A DNA stretch of 64,000 bases from Salarchaeum sp. JOR-1 (GCF_007833275.1 NZ_CP042241.1:1860001-1924000); one strand, 5' to 3'; shown: positions 50,518-59,625, numbered from the stretch's first letter. Numbers and translations are program-made. The notes: generated by a model from the letters alone, not told the origin.

Positions 50518-51756
50518 ATGGACGTTCGGTCGCTGTTGTTCGGAAGCACTATCCGCATCGCACTCACCGTCGTGCTCGGCGTGGGCGTCGTGGCGGGGGG
50601 AGCGGTCGTGACGGGAGTCGTCGGCGTGCCGAGCGTCGCCTCGATGGACAACGACTTCGGAGCGGTTACGAGCGAGACGACGGCCGTGAACACCGAACTC
50701 GTCGTGCACAACCCGAACCCGATCGGGGTTCGGCTCGGCGACACGACGGTGAGCTACAGCGTCGTGATGAACGACGTGACGATGGCTACCGGCTCCGAGT
50801 CCGGGTTCGATATCGACACCGGAAACACGTCTCTCAACCTCACGACGTACCTGCGTAACGACCGGATTCCGGACTGGTGGGTGACCCACATCCGGAACGA
50901 CGAGACCACGTCGCTCGTCGTGAACGCGGACATCCACTCCGGGCTGCTCGGCCGCACGTTCAACTACCAGACGGGCGGGCAGACCGTCTCGACGGACATC
51001 ATCAGTCAGTTCAATTCGAGCGAGACGCGCGCCGTCGACTCCGGGAGCGTGCTCGTCGACGACCCCCTGTTCTACGTGAATCGCACGAACGCCTCGTGGG
51101 GCGCGGTGTCGTCCGCGGAGACGCCCATCGACATGGAGTTCCTCGTGTACAACCCGAAGGACGTCCCGCTCGGCGTCTCGAAAATCGGGTACGCGATCAC
51201 GATGAACAACGTCTCGATGGGGAGCGGGGAACTCGACAACGGCGTCGTCGTCCCGCCACACACGGCAACAGAAGTGGACGCGACCACGGCCATCCGGAAC
51301 CAGCGTCTCGACGAGTGGTGGGTATCCCATCTGCGGAACGACCAGGTGACGACTCTCACCATCGACTTCTACGCGGTCATCGAACCGCCGGTTGAGGGCG
51401 CCGGTGAGATGCGTATCCCCCTGCGCGGCCTCACGTACACCCGCACCATCGAGACGACCATCTTCCAGGACGCCGGCGAGAGCGGTGCGTCGAACGACGC
51501 GTCGAACGGGACGGAGACGACACCGGAAACGACCACGTCGAACGACACTACCGAAGGAACGAGCACGGACGGTACGACAGCCGGAACGGCGGACGCGACC
51601 ACGACGGAGTCCGGCACGGAGACGGGCGGCGAGACGACGACTGACGACGGCGGGCTTCTCTCCGTCAGTCACGGGAGTACGTTTATGAGCGAGGAGGACT
51701 CTGTGTCACGTATGGCACGGAGTACTCAGTCTCCTGGTCGCGTTCTCCGCGCGTGA
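50518..51756 (+). CDS. Membrane-anchored protein with two WHy/LEA14-like domains
   Basis: A 412-aa protein with one N-terminal transmembrane anchor (about residues 12-34). Two homologous domains follow: residues 50-155 (VNTELVVHNPNPIGVRL...VTHIRNDETTSLVVNADIH) and 195-310 (IDMEFLVYNPKDVPLGV...VSHLRNDQVTTLTIDFYAVI), each with the N-P/hydrophobic pattern of WHy (water stress and hypersensitive response)/LEA14 domains. A Thr/Ser/Glu-rich stretch (about 320-380) may be glycosylated. The last 25 residues (from SVSHGSTF on) look foreign, and the frame runs into the start of the next gene, so the 3' end may be frameshifted. Likely an exported, stress-related or surface protein. Confidence 0.75.
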   Translation: MDVRSLLFGSTIRIALTVVLGVGVVAGGAVVTGVVGVPSVASMDNDFGAVTSETTAVNTELVVHNPNPIGVRLGDTTVSYSVVMNDVTMATGSESGFDIDTGNTSLNLTTYLRNDRIPDWWVTHIRNDETTSLVVNADIHSGLLGRTFNYQTGGQTVSTDIISQFNSSETRAVDSGSVLVDDPLFYVNRTNASWGAVSSAETPIDMEFLVYNPKDVPLGVSKIGYAITMNNVSMGSGELDNGVVVPPHTATEVDATTAIRNQRLDEWWVSHLRNDQVTTLTIDFYAVIEPPVEGAGEMRIPLRGLTYTRTIETTIFQDAGESGASNDASNGTETTPETTTSNDTTEGTSTDGTTAGTADATTTESGTETGGETTTDDGGLLSVSHGSTFMSEEDSVSRMARSTQSPGRVLRA

Positions 51757-52159
51757 TGAGATTTCAGTCGACGGCGAGGGCGAATCGGTCGTCGTCACGA
51801 TAGGCGGCGAAACGGTCGAACTCTCCCGTGACGCCGCCGAGGAACTGAAAGACGGCGTCGGGGACGCACTCACGCGCCGCGAGTCCTTCTTCCGCACCGC
51901 CTGCGTGTACCGCGAGGACGGGAGTTACGTCGTCGAACGGCGGAACGCGGACTCCACGGGGAACTCCGCGGTGTTCGAGGCGTTCCGGGAAGTCAGGCGG
52001 CTGTTCGACCGCCTCCCGGAGACGTTCGACGCGGACGACCTCGCGAAGGCGGGGTTGACCGGGTCGCGGCGCCACATGATGGTGCGGCACTTCGCGGAAC
52101 ACCCAGGGTTCGCGTGCGAACTCGACAGCAGGAGTCCGATACGCGCGAAAAAACTCTAG
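51685..52159 (+). pseudogene. Small conserved protein gene with a broken start or frameshift
   Basis: In the frame ending at 52159 a normal haloarchaeal protein is encoded from about 51755 (DEISVDGEGESVVVTIGGE..., then REDGSYVVERRNADSTGNSA and GSRRHMMVRHFAEHPGF), but the only in-frame start before this homologous part is lacking; the first GTG is at 51905, inside the conserved region. An ATG at 51685 (MSEEDSVSR) is in another frame, that of the WHy gene. The best explanation is a single-base indel between about 51690 and 51755, real or a sequencing error; a non-standard start is the alternative. Family unknown to me. Confidence 0.55.
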
Positions 52160-52163
52160 ACGG

Positions 52164-53210
52164 TCAGTTGATGGTGGTGTGGTCGGACTGCTCGTTGAGC
52201 GCGAGGTTCGCGGCGATTTCGGCGTTCCGCATCGCGTACTGTGCAGTCTGCTGGAGGCTGACGAGGACTTCGCGGACGCGGAGGAGTTTCTCGTTCTCCA
52301 TCTCGGGGAGGTCGGCGAGGATTTCCTCCTCGCGGTCTTCGATGTCCTTGAACAGCTTCCGAACCTCGACCGTGGCGTCGTAGTCGCGGGTCACGACGGC
52401 TTCGACGGAGAGCTTCGTGATTTCGTCGACCTGGTCGGTGAACTCGCGGATGCGGCGGAGTATCTTCGAGTCGATGTCGAGCGTGTGGCCCTCGGTTTCG
52501 AGAACGATTTCGCCGATGTCCTCGGCGTTGTCGGCGGTGAGTTCGAGGTTCTTCACGACGCTCCGGTAGCCGATGAGGGGGAACCCGCCGTCCAGCCCGA
52601 CGGCGCGCGCGAGGTTCGGGTTCTGGTAGGCGGTGAAGATGAGGCGGAGGCAGAGGACGAAGATCTTGTTCGCCTGTCGTTCGCGGTTGAGCGCGCGCTG
52701 CGCGATATCGGGGTTGCCGTGCGCGAGCGCCTTCACGGCCTCGCCGCGCATCGTACTGCCGGTGTTTTCGAGGCGCTGCAGGAGGTTGTCGAGGTCGAAG
52801 TCCTCGGGGTCGACCGAACAGCGGATGGTGATGCGTTCGGGCGTCTCCTCGATGACGCCGAGACCCATGAGCTGGGTTTCGGCCTTGTAGACGGCGTTGA
52901 TGTGCGCGGAGTCGAGCGCGCCGTCGCTCTCGACGTGGATGATGCGGCGGCCGAGCACGTACTGGCCGACGATGGCGCGCTCGACGGCGTCGACGCTATC
53001 GGGGGCGTCGGCGGCGAACGACTCGACGTGAATCGTGGCTTCGGTGTCCTCCTCGCGGGCGGACTCGGGCGTGATGGTGAGCGTCCCCTTCCCGCTCTCG
53101 CGAACCGTTATCTCCTCGCCCTTTTCCACGTTCTGCGCGCGCGCCCACTCCGCGGGCAGCGTCATCGCGAGCGTGGAGGGGCCGAGGCGTTGAACCTTTC
53201 GGGTGTCCAT
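52164..53210 (-). CDS. AbrB-PhoU phosphate-type regulator, second copy
   Basis: A 348-aa protein with an N-terminal AbrB/SpoVT hairpin (TRKVQRLGPSTLAMTLPAEW, residues 3-22) and a PhoU-like helical domain with two Glu/Asp repeats. It is similar in plan to the regulator beside pstS (14836-15840) but differs strongly in sequence, and no transporter gene is next to it. It may regulate another uptake system. The convergent 5-bp gap to the preceding broken gene suggests separate transcription. Confidence 0.85.
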   Translation of the reverse strand: MDTRKVQRLGPSTLAMTLPAEWARAQNVEKGEEITVRESGKGTLTITPESAREEDTEATIHVESFAADAPDSVDAVERAIVGQYVLGRRIIHVESDGALDSAHINAVYKAETQLMGLGVIEETPERITIRCSVDPEDFDLDNLLQRLENTGSTMRGEAVKALAHGNPDIAQRALNRERQANKIFVLCLRLIFTAYQNPNLARAVGLDGGFPLIGYRSVVKNLELTADNAEDIGEIVLETEGHTLDIDSKILRRIREFTDQVDEITKLSVEAVVTRDYDATVEVRKLFKDIEDREEEILADLPEMENEKLLRVREVLVSLQQTAQYAMRNAEIAANLALNEQSDHTTIN

Positions 53211-53304
53211 ACCCGGAGAGAGTGACCAATCGGACTTAATCTTGTCTCTCGAACCTTATATTGACCTTAGGGTGTCGGGTGGTAACTCGCGTTTCCGTCG
53301 CCGC

Positions 53305-54372
53305 TTAAACGACCTTGACGAGTCGGCGCTCGAAGCGACCCGTCCGCACCTGCAGCCAACCGCGGAGTGACTCGTCCACGTCCTCGTCGCCCGTATCGAC
53401 GCGGAGCGCGCCGATGTCGTCGAGTTTCCGCCGGGACGCGACGACCTCGACCTCGCTCCGTCGGATGACGTCGGGGCTTATCTGGTGGTTCCCCCGGCCG
53501 AACACGAACCCCTGCCCGCCGATGGGAGACACGACGACGACGTTCTCCTCGCCGAGCTCCGCCAGAATCTCGTCCGCCGTGGCGTCCCGGACGAGCACCT
53601 CGCCGTCCCGCCACACGTCGACGCCGAGCGGCGACCCCGAAAACCCGAGCGCGTCCTTCACCGCGCCGACGGTGCTCCCGGGGCCGAGCACGTACGTCAC
53701 ACCCTCCTCCACCTCCTCCGCGACGCCCTCCGCGAGCGCCTCCACTGTGCCGCCAGCGAGCTGCTTGCTCGACTGGAGCGGCTCCGCGACCGGAACCTCG
53801 ACGACGGCCTTCAGTTCCGCACGCACCTCGCCCTCCCGGTAGGCGTCCTCGTCGATGTCGTTCACCTCTCTCCCTTCGGTGCGCTCGAAGGACGCCGCGA
53901 TTCGACCCGCGGCCTCCGGACGCACCGCGAACACCGCCGAGTACACCTTCACGCCCGCCGGCACCCCGAGCATCGGCGTGTCCGCGTCGAGGTCGTTCAG
54001 CGTTTCCGCGACGTCCACGGCGGTTCCGTCCCCGCCGACGAACAACACGAGGTCGGCGTCCGCGTCCACGAACGCCTCGACGGCGGCGCGGGTGTCGGCG
54101 GCGGTCGTCTCGTCGCCCGCTGGCTGCCCGACGACCTCGGGATCGAACCCGGCCTCGTACGCCTCGTCCGCGCCCATTCGACCGCCGTACGCGAGGACGC
54201 GAACGTCCGGGTCGGCGTCGCGGAGCGCGCGCAGCGCCTTCCGCGCGCGGTCGGGCGCTCGCGGCTCCGCGCCCCTGCGGCGGGCCTCCTCGACGACGCC
54301 GTCGGTTCCCTTCAGGCCGACGCGTCCCCCCATGCCCGCGATGGGGTTCACGACGACTCCGATAGTGCGCAT
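53305..54372 (-). CDS. ATP-NAD kinase-like/AcoX-like protein
   Basis: A 355-aa protein of the NAD-kinase/diacylglycerol-kinase superfamily with VVNPIAGMGGRVGLKG at the N-terminus and the GGDGT motif at residues 113-117. The domain organisation follows the AcoX/NadK-like group (DUF, about 350-375 aa). True NAD kinase activity is not certain, since haloarchaea have another NadK. It is preceded by a 38-aa ORF on the other strand. Confidence 0.8.
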   Translation of the reverse strand: MRTIGVVVNPIAGMGGRVGLKGTDGVVEEARRRGAEPRAPDRARKALRALRDADPDVRVLAYGGRMGADEAYEAGFDPEVVGQPAGDETTAADTRAAVEAFVDADADLVLFVGGDGTAVDVAETLNDLDADTPMLGVPAGVKVYSAVFAVRPEAAGRIAASFERTEGREVNDIDEDAYREGEVRAELKAVVEVPVAEPLQSSKQLAGGTVEALAEGVAEEVEEGVTYVLGPGSTVGAVKDALGFSGSPLGVDVWRDGEVLVRDATADEILAELGEENVVVVSPIGGQGFVFGRGNHQISPDVIRRSEVEVVASRRKLDDIGALRVDTGDEDVDESLRGWLQVRTGRFERRLVKVV

Positions 54373-54457
54373 ACCCGGCGTAGGAGCGGCGGGGTAAAGT
54401 GCGGACGGGTCGCGGCGACTCGAAAAACACTAAGCCGGCGGGGCGAGAGAACCTGGT

Positions 54458-54574
54458 ATGAACGCACTCGTCGCGGAAACCGCGGGCAGCCTGCCAATCG
54501 ACCTCGCGAGCTACGCCGTCCTCGCCGTCGGCGTCCTGTTCGTCGTCGCGTGGGTCGCGTCCATCCTCCGCTAG
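54458..54574 (+). CDS. Very small single-helix membrane protein
   Basis: A 38-aa frame from ATG at 54458 to TAG at 54574. A 22-residue hydrophobic segment (about residues 15-37, ASYAVLAVGVLFVVAWVASIL) follows a short polar N-terminus. The start is preceded by a TAAG box about 25 nt upstream. Its stop overlaps the convergent CinA-like gene on CTAG, a pattern repeated for real genes here, which supports coding. Function unknown. Confidence 0.55.
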   Translation: MNALVAETAGSLPIDLASYAVLAVGVLFVVAWVASILR

Positions 54575-55248
54575 ACGCGCTCGCGGAGCCACGCGGCCGC
54601 CGCGGACGCCGTCGCCGGGTCGTGGCTTCCGACGCGAATGCGGACGCCGTCGCCGGGATAGCTCCCGACAGTCACGTCGAACTGTTCCTGTACCTCCGTC
54701 AGCGTGTCCACGAGCGCCGACTCCGGCTTCTCGGAGTGGACGACTTCGACGTGCGTGCGCTCGCCCTCGAACTCGGACTCCACCGCCTCGAACATCGCCT
54801 TCATCTCGGCCGGCACGCCGGGGAGGACGTAGACGTTCTCCACGACCGCCCCCGGCGCGACCCCCGCTTCGTTCGGGAGGAGGCGAGCGCCCTCCGGGAG
54901 GAACGTCGTCCCCTCCGCCAGATCGTCGTTGTGGTAGCCGTCGCGCTCCTCGAACCACGCGACCGCCTCGGAATGTTCGACCACCTGCCGGTCGAACGCC
55001 GCCGCGACGCCGTCCATCGTCACGTCGTCGTGCGTCGGCCCCAACCCGCCGGTGACGATGACGGCGTCGTAGCGCTCGGCGAGCCGCCGCGTCTCCGTCG
55101 CTATTTCGCCCACCTCGTCCGGCGCGACGACCGTGCGGTCGACGGTGACACCGCGCTCCGCGAGCCTGCGGCCGAGCCAGGACGCGTTCGTGTTCTCCGT
55201 CTCGCCGGAGAGCAGTTCGTCGCCGACAGTGACGATACCGACCTTCAT
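54571..55248 (-). CDS. CinA-like/MoaB-fold protein (molybdopterin-binding domain)
   Basis: A 225-aa protein matching the N-terminal COG1058 half of CinA: GIVTVGDELLSGETENTNASWLG and the VTGGLGPTHDDVTMDGVAAAF motif of the MoaB/MogA fold. The C-terminal nicotinamide-nucleotide amidase domain of full CinA is absent, as in many archaeal members, which may be ADP-ribose pyrophosphatases or related. Start at 55248. It is 31 bp after the DUF5803-type lipoprotein gene in transcription order. Confidence 0.87.
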   Translation of the reverse strand: MKVGIVTVGDELLSGETENTNASWLGRRLAERGVTVDRTVVAPDEVGEIATETRRLAERYDAVIVTGGLGPTHDDVTMDGVAAAFDRQVVEHSEAVAWFEERDGYHNDDLAEGTTFLPEGARLLPNEAGVAPGAVVENVYVLPGVPAEMKAMFEAVESEFEGERTHVEVVHSEKPESALVDTLTEVQEQFDVTVGSYPGDGVRIRVGSHDPATASAAAAWLRERV

Positions 55249-55279
55249 ACCGGACGAACGTGCGCCGCCGACAAAAACG

Positions 55280-55981
55280 CTATTCGACGTCGAGGCCGGC
55301 GTCCTCCCGGTACTGGCGGAGCCGCCGAACCTGGTTTCGAAGGTAGAACGCACCCGCCACGCCAATCAGCGCGGCGAGCACGATGACGCCCGCGAAGATA
55401 TAGACGTCCTGCTGGTAGTAGTAGTTCACTTCGATGTGACCGCCGTCGTACGACTCCCAGCTGAGGTGGACGCGTCCGTCCTCGACGGAGCGCTCGTAGC
55501 CGCCGGGGTCGACGTGGCCGAGCACGGGAATCACCACGTCCATCCCGCCGGGAAGCACGACCTCGTAGGAGCCGTCGACGGGCGTGGAGACGGTGACGGT
55601 GCGCTGTCCCGCGGGCGCGGTGAACGCCACCTGTCCGGTGTCGTTCGGGAGGGACACGACGGTTGCGGAGCGCGTCTCCGACACGTCGACCACGGACTCG
55701 TTCACTACCGTGCCGTTCGGATACTGGAACTTCACGGCCGACAGGGAGATCGGCTGGTCGCCCGTGAGCTCCGTCGGCATCGAGAACGAGAGTTCCGTGG
55801 TGTTGTTCACGCGGTAGACCGCCTGGTAGGAACCCGTGGCTACGTCGACGGAGACGGTCGCGGACGTGTTCCAGTCGTAGGAGACCTCCTCGGTGTCCGC
55901 GCCCGAAAACCCCATACCCGCACAGCCGGCGGTGACGGCGAGGAGCGCGACCGCGAGAACCGCGACCAGCCGACGCCTCAT
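55280..55981 (-). CDS. Haloarchaeal DUF5803-type membrane lipoprotein
   Basis: A 233-aa protein with a Sec-like signal and lipobox VTAGC (Cys at about residue 20), an external beta-rich domain (VSYDWNTSATVSVDV...), and one C-terminal transmembrane helix (about 195-217) with a basic cytoplasmic tail. The ATG overlaps the stop of the DUF2110 gene (ATGA). Members are confined to haloarchaea; function unknown. Confidence 0.78.
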   Translation of the reverse strand: MRRRLVAVLAVALLAVTAGCAGMGFSGADTEEVSYDWNTSATVSVDVATGSYQAVYRVNNTTELSFSMPTELTGDQPISLSAVKFQYPNGTVVNESVVDVSETRSATVVSLPNDTGQVAFTAPAGQRTVTVSTPVDGSYEVVLPGGMDVVIPVLGHVDPGGYERSVEDGRVHLSWESYDGGHIEVNYYYQQDVYIFAGVIVLAALIGVAGAFYLRNQVRRLRQYREDAGLDVE

Positions 55982-56643
55982 GGAACGACAGCGAGGAGTT
56001 CGGCGGGCAGGTACTCGCCGATGCTGGAGAGCAGGCCGGGCGCGTCCGTGTCCTCCCGGCAGATGATGCTCTGTTCGAGCAGGCCGAGACGTTCGACAGT
56101 GACGATGTCGTGCGCGTGGCCCGCGCGGTTCACGGTCGCCCGCGTCTCCCCGCGGGTCGCGCTGTTCACGTTCACGCGGCCGGTGCCGCGCGTCCACTCG
56201 AACAGGCGGTCGCGCTCCGCCTCTGCGAGCGAACACGGCTCGCCGTACACGAACCGGAGGGGGACGTGCTGGACGAGCCCGAAGCGCTTCCGGACCTGCT
56301 CGGGCGTCCCGGGGCCGAGGCCGAGTTCGTCCGCGGGAATCCGCACCTCCTCGCCCGCGTCGAGCACGAACCCGTCTTCGTCCCAGGATTCGAGCGTGCC
56401 CGTGTAGGTCTCGCCCGCCTGGAACTGGGGCGTGATGACGCCCCACTCCTCGCGCAGGGCGTTCCGCGCGACCTCCTCGTCCGGCCCGGAGAGCGTCACT
56501 GACGGGAAGCCGTCGTGGCGAACGCCGATGTCGAACTCCACGTCGAGGTCGCCGACCGTGTTCCGGATGAGGGAGCGCAGGCCGTCGAGCGCGCGTTCGC
56601 GGGCGTCGCCGCCGACGTACACTTTGGTTGCGAGGACGACCAT
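55978..56643 (-). CDS. Archaeal DUF2110-family protein
   Basis: A 221-aa protein. Its N-terminal segment VLATKVYVGGDARERAL and the FGLVQHVPLRFVYGE region are those of DUF2110, a family found only in archaea and very often beside the transcription factor TFE. The ATG overlaps the tfe stop (TAATG), so the two are coupled. The middle region (GTLESWDEDGFVLDAG) reads like a small OB or beta domain. Function is unknown; RNA or transcription-related work is the usual guess from context. Confidence 0.85.
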   Translation of the reverse strand: MVVLATKVYVGGDARERALDGLRSLIRNTVGDLDVEFDIGVRHDGFPSVTLSGPDEEVARNALREEWGVITPQFQAGETYTGTLESWDEDGFVLDAGEEVRIPADELGLGPGTPEQVRKRFGLVQHVPLRFVYGEPCSLAEAERDRLFEWTRGTGRVNVNSATRGETRATVNRAGHAHDIVTVERLGLLEQSIICREDTDAPGLLSSIGEYLPAELLAVVP

Positions 56644-57158
56644 TATGCCGCGTTCAACTCCGATTCGAGCGCGCTGATTCGGTCGTCGATGGACGACAGC
56701 ATGTCCGTGTTCTCCATCGACTCCAGGGGCGACCCGCACTCGGGGCACTCGAACCCGAAGTCCATCGCCTCACCGAACTCGAACCGAATGGAGTCCACCT
56801 CGCAGAGGTAGAACTCGTTCTCCAGTTCGTACTCGCGGCGCTCCCGCAGCGCCTCCAGGAGCCGATCCATCTCCTCCGCGAGGTTCTCCGGGATGTTGTC
56901 GTACTCGAACGTCCAGAGGTAGGTGAGCCAGCCCGAGTCCTCGTCGCGGACCCGGCGGTAGGTCGCCAGGTCGTTCTCGTAGAGGATGAAGAGCGCCCGA
57001 CGCACGTCGTTCAGTTCCAGTCCGAGGCGCTCCGCGAGCTCCTCGTCCGTCACCTCGCCGTCCGGCGGCGCGGCCGCCACCGGCATCCCCGTCGGCCCGA
57101 CGAGTTCGTGGAGGTACTTCTGCACCACCGGGTCGTCGAGTAAGTCCTCAAAAGCCAT
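56643..57158 (-). CDS. tfe: Transcription initiation factor E alpha subunit (TFE)
   Basis: A 171-aa protein with an N-terminal extended winged helix (VTDEELAERLGLELNDVRRALFILYENDLA, about residues 35-65 region) and a C-terminal zinc ribbon of which CPECGSP is clear; the first Cys pair is replaced by a single Cys (EFYLCEVD), so the ribbon may be incomplete, as in several halophiles. It stabilises open promoter complexes. First gene of the cluster with DUF2110, a DUF5803-type lipoprotein and a CinA-like protein. Confidence 0.92.
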   Translation of the reverse strand: MAFEDLLDDPVVQKYLHELVGPTGMPVAAAPPDGEVTDEELAERLGLELNDVRRALFILYENDLATYRRVRDEDSGWLTYLWTFEYDNIPENLAEEMDRLLEALRERREYELENEFYLCEVDSIRFEFGEAMDFGFECPECGSPLESMENTDMLSSIDDRISALESELNAA

Positions 57159-57389
57159 TTGTGTGTAACTCCGGGCCGAACGACCCTTAATACCATCGGG
57201 TACGCGGCACGCGGAGCCGAGCCACGGCGAGGCTCCGCGGAACGTGCGAGCGGCGAGCGAAGCGAACCGCGAGCCGCGGAAGCGCCGCACACCACACGCC
57301 CGCACCGCGGTGCGGCGGGCTGGTGCGCGCAGCGGTGCTTCGGGGTCGGTAGTGACGGGGTTTTTGGGGGTCGGCGGGGAATCCCGCGT
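57159..57389. other. Palindrome-rich intergenic region
   Basis: A 231-bp divergent region between tfe and the next gene. It contains CGCGGAGCC/GGCTCCGCG (57210-57239, 12-nt loop) and a perfect 14-bp palindrome CGCACCGCGGTGCG (57301-57314). The tfe promoter lies within it next to the start (CTTAA near 57186-57190). The GC-rich middle is without a gene. Confidence 0.5.
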
Positions 57390-58001
57390 ATGACGTTCGA
57401 CGCGAAGTCTATCGGTGTTCGCGCGGTGGAGGCCGCGGTGTTCGCGGTGCTCCTCTGGGGGTTCACCGGGATCGAACTGAGAGTGCTCGCGGGGGTGACG
57501 GCCGCCGTGTTCTCGCTCGGCGTGGCGAGCGACGCCGCCGAGGAGTACGTGGGAGACTACGCGGGGAACGTCCTGCTCGGCGTGCTGGTCGCTGTCGTGG
57601 CGGTCGCCGCGTCCGCGCTCGGCACGGTTCACGCCGCGGTCACCGCGCTCGGCGGTCTCGCCGGCGGATGGCTCGTGTTCGACGGCGTTCAACACCTCCG
57701 ACACGGTATCGAACGGCCGAAGCGGACGAAGAACCCGTTCGCCGCCGCCGAGGACACGAAACGCGTCGCAGCGGTCTTCCGCGCGATCGACGACGAACCG
57801 CGGACGCGCGGCGAACTCGCCGCCGACCTCGACCTCGACGGGGAAGCGATCTCGGGCGCGCTCGACTACCTCGAAACGTCCGGCCGCGTGGAGCGCGACG
57901 GCGACACGTACCGCGTGAACGAGGAGTTCTCGCGGTCGTCGTCCCTCCGCTCCTCGCCGCGCCGCTTACTCGCGCGCGTCCTCGAACCCTTCCGACTCTA
58001 G
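57390..58001 (+). CDS. Membrane protein with C-terminal winged-helix domain
   Basis: A 203-aa protein with about four hydrophobic helices in residues 8-105 and a cytoplasmic winged-helix domain (VAAVFRAIDDEPRTRGELAADL...ISGALDYLETSGRVERDGDTYRV, about 128-182). A membrane-tethered transcription regulator is the simplest reading. The 3' end overlaps the convergent aTrm56 gene by 36 bp. Family unknown to me. Confidence 0.75.
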   Translation: MTFDAKSIGVRAVEAAVFAVLLWGFTGIELRVLAGVTAAVFSLGVASDAAEEYVGDYAGNVLLGVLVAVVAVAASALGTVHAAVTALGGLAGGWLVFDGVQHLRHGIERPKRTKNPFAAAEDTKRVAAVFRAIDDEPRTRGELAADLDLDGEAISGALDYLETSGRVERDGDTYRVNEEFSRSSSLRSSPRRLLARVLEPFRL

Positions 58002-58529
58002 GGACTCGACAGTCTTCCCGGTTCCCTCGGGGATCACGCGGCGCTGCGCGCCCTCCCACTCGCGGTCGAGTTCGCGGCCGTCGAAGAGGCGGTCGAGAAA
58101 GACGGCGAGACCCGCGACTTCTGAGTGGGGTTGGTTCGTCACGCCCACGTTCCAGTCCGCGTGCTCGTAGACCGTGAACGGGACTTTCTCCCCGCCGACG
58201 ACGACCAGGAGGTCGTCCGCCCCGTGCGCCTCCCGGATCTCGTCCTCGACGTCCTGTACGCGTTCGCCGTACATGGTGAGGTGGACGATGTCCCCGTTCC
58301 AGTTCCGGATGAGTGCGTCCTGTTCGTCGGTGAGTTCGACGCTGAACGGGCCGCCGAATCGGCCCGTGATGTCGCGGACGGTTTCGGCGGATTGGCCGGC
58401 GTTCGCGGGGAACACGACGCGATCCGCGCCGAGCGCGCGCGCCGTCAAACCCACGTGCGTCGTCATGCGGTCGTCGCGTCCGGGACGGTGCCCGTACCGG
58501 CACACGACGACGTTACGTTCTCCCTGCAT
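57966..58529 (-). CDS. trm56: tRNA (cytidine(56)-2'-O)-methyltransferase
   Basis: A 187-aa SPOUT-class methyltransferase of the archaeal aTrm56 family. The family pattern VVVCRYGHRPGRDDRMTTHVGLTARALG at the N-terminus and the knot segment LLVVVGGEKVPFTVYEHADWNVGVTNQPHSEVAGLAVFLD are present. It methylates the ribose of C56 in the T-loop of tRNA with SAM. Overlaps the previous gene by 36 bp tail-to-tail. Confidence 0.95.
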   Translation of the reverse strand: MQGERNVVVCRYGHRPGRDDRMTTHVGLTARALGADRVVFPANAGQSAETVRDITGRFGGPFSVELTDEQDALIRNWNGDIVHLTMYGERVQDVEDEIREAHGADDLLVVVGGEKVPFTVYEHADWNVGVTNQPHSEVAGLAVFLDRLFDGRELDREWEGAQRRVIPEGTGKTVESLESEGFEDARE

Positions 58530-58719
58530 ACCGTGACGGAGCGGCCGCGGCGGGTAACGCGTTTCGGAACCGAGCGTTCAAATACCGAGAGGCGGCCAGC
58601 CGGTGGCGTGACCTAACCGTCGCCGCGCGGGCCTCGCCGCGGAGTGCGCGACACACGCCCGCGCGACCCAGTCGTGTCGCCGAACGCCCCTTTTTGTTGC
58701 GGGGAGTCATAGTCCGCGT

Positions 58720-59625
58720 ATGAGCGACTACCGCCCCGAAATCGGTGCAGGCGTCGAGAACGTCTGTCTCGACGGAACGACTGTTCTCGTCACTGGCGCG
58801 ACCGACGGCGTCGGCCGGGAGACGGCGCTCGCGCTCGCCCGCCTCGGCGCGAACGTTCTCCTCCACGGACGTGACCGAGCGAAGGGAGAACGCGTTCTGG
58901 ACGCCGTACGCGAGCACGCGACGGGAGAGCTCTATCTCGCTGACTACACCAGTCAGCGCGCCGTCCGAGAGTTCGCGTGCGCCGTCCGGGAGCGCCACGA
59001 CGCGCTCGACGTGGTGCTCCACAACGCGGGCACGCACTTCAACGACGGCCGGCTCACGGAGGACGGCGTGGAGGCGACGTTCGCTGTGAACCACCTCGCG
59101 CCGTTCCTTCTCACGCACGAACTCATGGACGTGCTCGCCGAGGACGGCCGCGTCGTCACAGTCGCGAGCGACGCTCACCGCGGCGGGACGATCGACTTCG
59201 AGCGGTTTCGTTCCGTCGAAGGATACGACGGCCTCGCCGCTTACCGGCTGTCGAAGCTCGCGAACATCCTGTTCACACGTGAGCTCGCGGCGCGCCTGGA
59301 CGGCCCAACCGCGAACGCGCTCCACCCCGGGTTCGTTCCCGGGAGCGGGCTGTGGCGGAACGCGAGCCTCCCCGTCCGCCTCGGCGTCGGAGCGGCGACC
59401 CGCCTCCCGGACGCCCTGACCGGCGGCGTGATCTCGACGCCCGCGGAGGCCGCAACTACGTCGGTCTACCTCGCGGCGTCCCCCGACGTCGCGGAGACGA
59501 CTGGTCAGTACTTCGCGGAGTGCGAACGAGTGACGCCGGACGACGCCGCGCTCGACGCGGACACGCAGCGGCGGCTGTGGACGGCGAGCGCCGCGCTCAC
59601 TGGTTCGAACCCGACCGTCCCGTAG
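58720..59625 (+). CDS. Short-chain dehydrogenase/reductase (retinol-dehydrogenase-like)
   Basis: A 301-aa SDR. The cofactor motif TGATDGVGRE (about residues 26-35), the NAGTH segment, catalytic Ser near TVASDAH, and YRLSKLAN with the catalytic Tyr and Lys are in order. It resembles the retinol dehydrogenase 11-14 group. Substrate unknown. A TTTTTG stretch 25-30 nt upstream may be the promoter. The following epimerase gene is 39 bp away on the same strand. Confidence 0.9.
   Translation: MSDYRPEIGAGVENVCLDGTTVLVTGATDGVGRETALALARLGANVLLHGRDRAKGERVLDAVREHATGELYLADYTSQRAVREFACAVRERHDALDVVLHNAGTHFNDGRLTEDGVEATFAVNHLAPFLLTHELMDVLAEDGRVVTVASDAHRGGTIDFERFRSVEGYDGLAAYRLSKLANILFTRELAARLDGPTANALHPGFVPGSGLWRNASLPVRLGVGAATRLPDALTGGVISTPAEAATTSVYLAASPDVAETTGQYFAECERVTPDDAALDADTQRRLWTASAALTGSNPTVP

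Noticed and set aside
53267-54958. A 563-codon minus-strand frame over the NAD-kinase-like gene
   Set aside because: Its product is Arg/Gly-rich, unlike any real haloarchaeal protein, and the frame beside it encodes a clear GGDGT protein.
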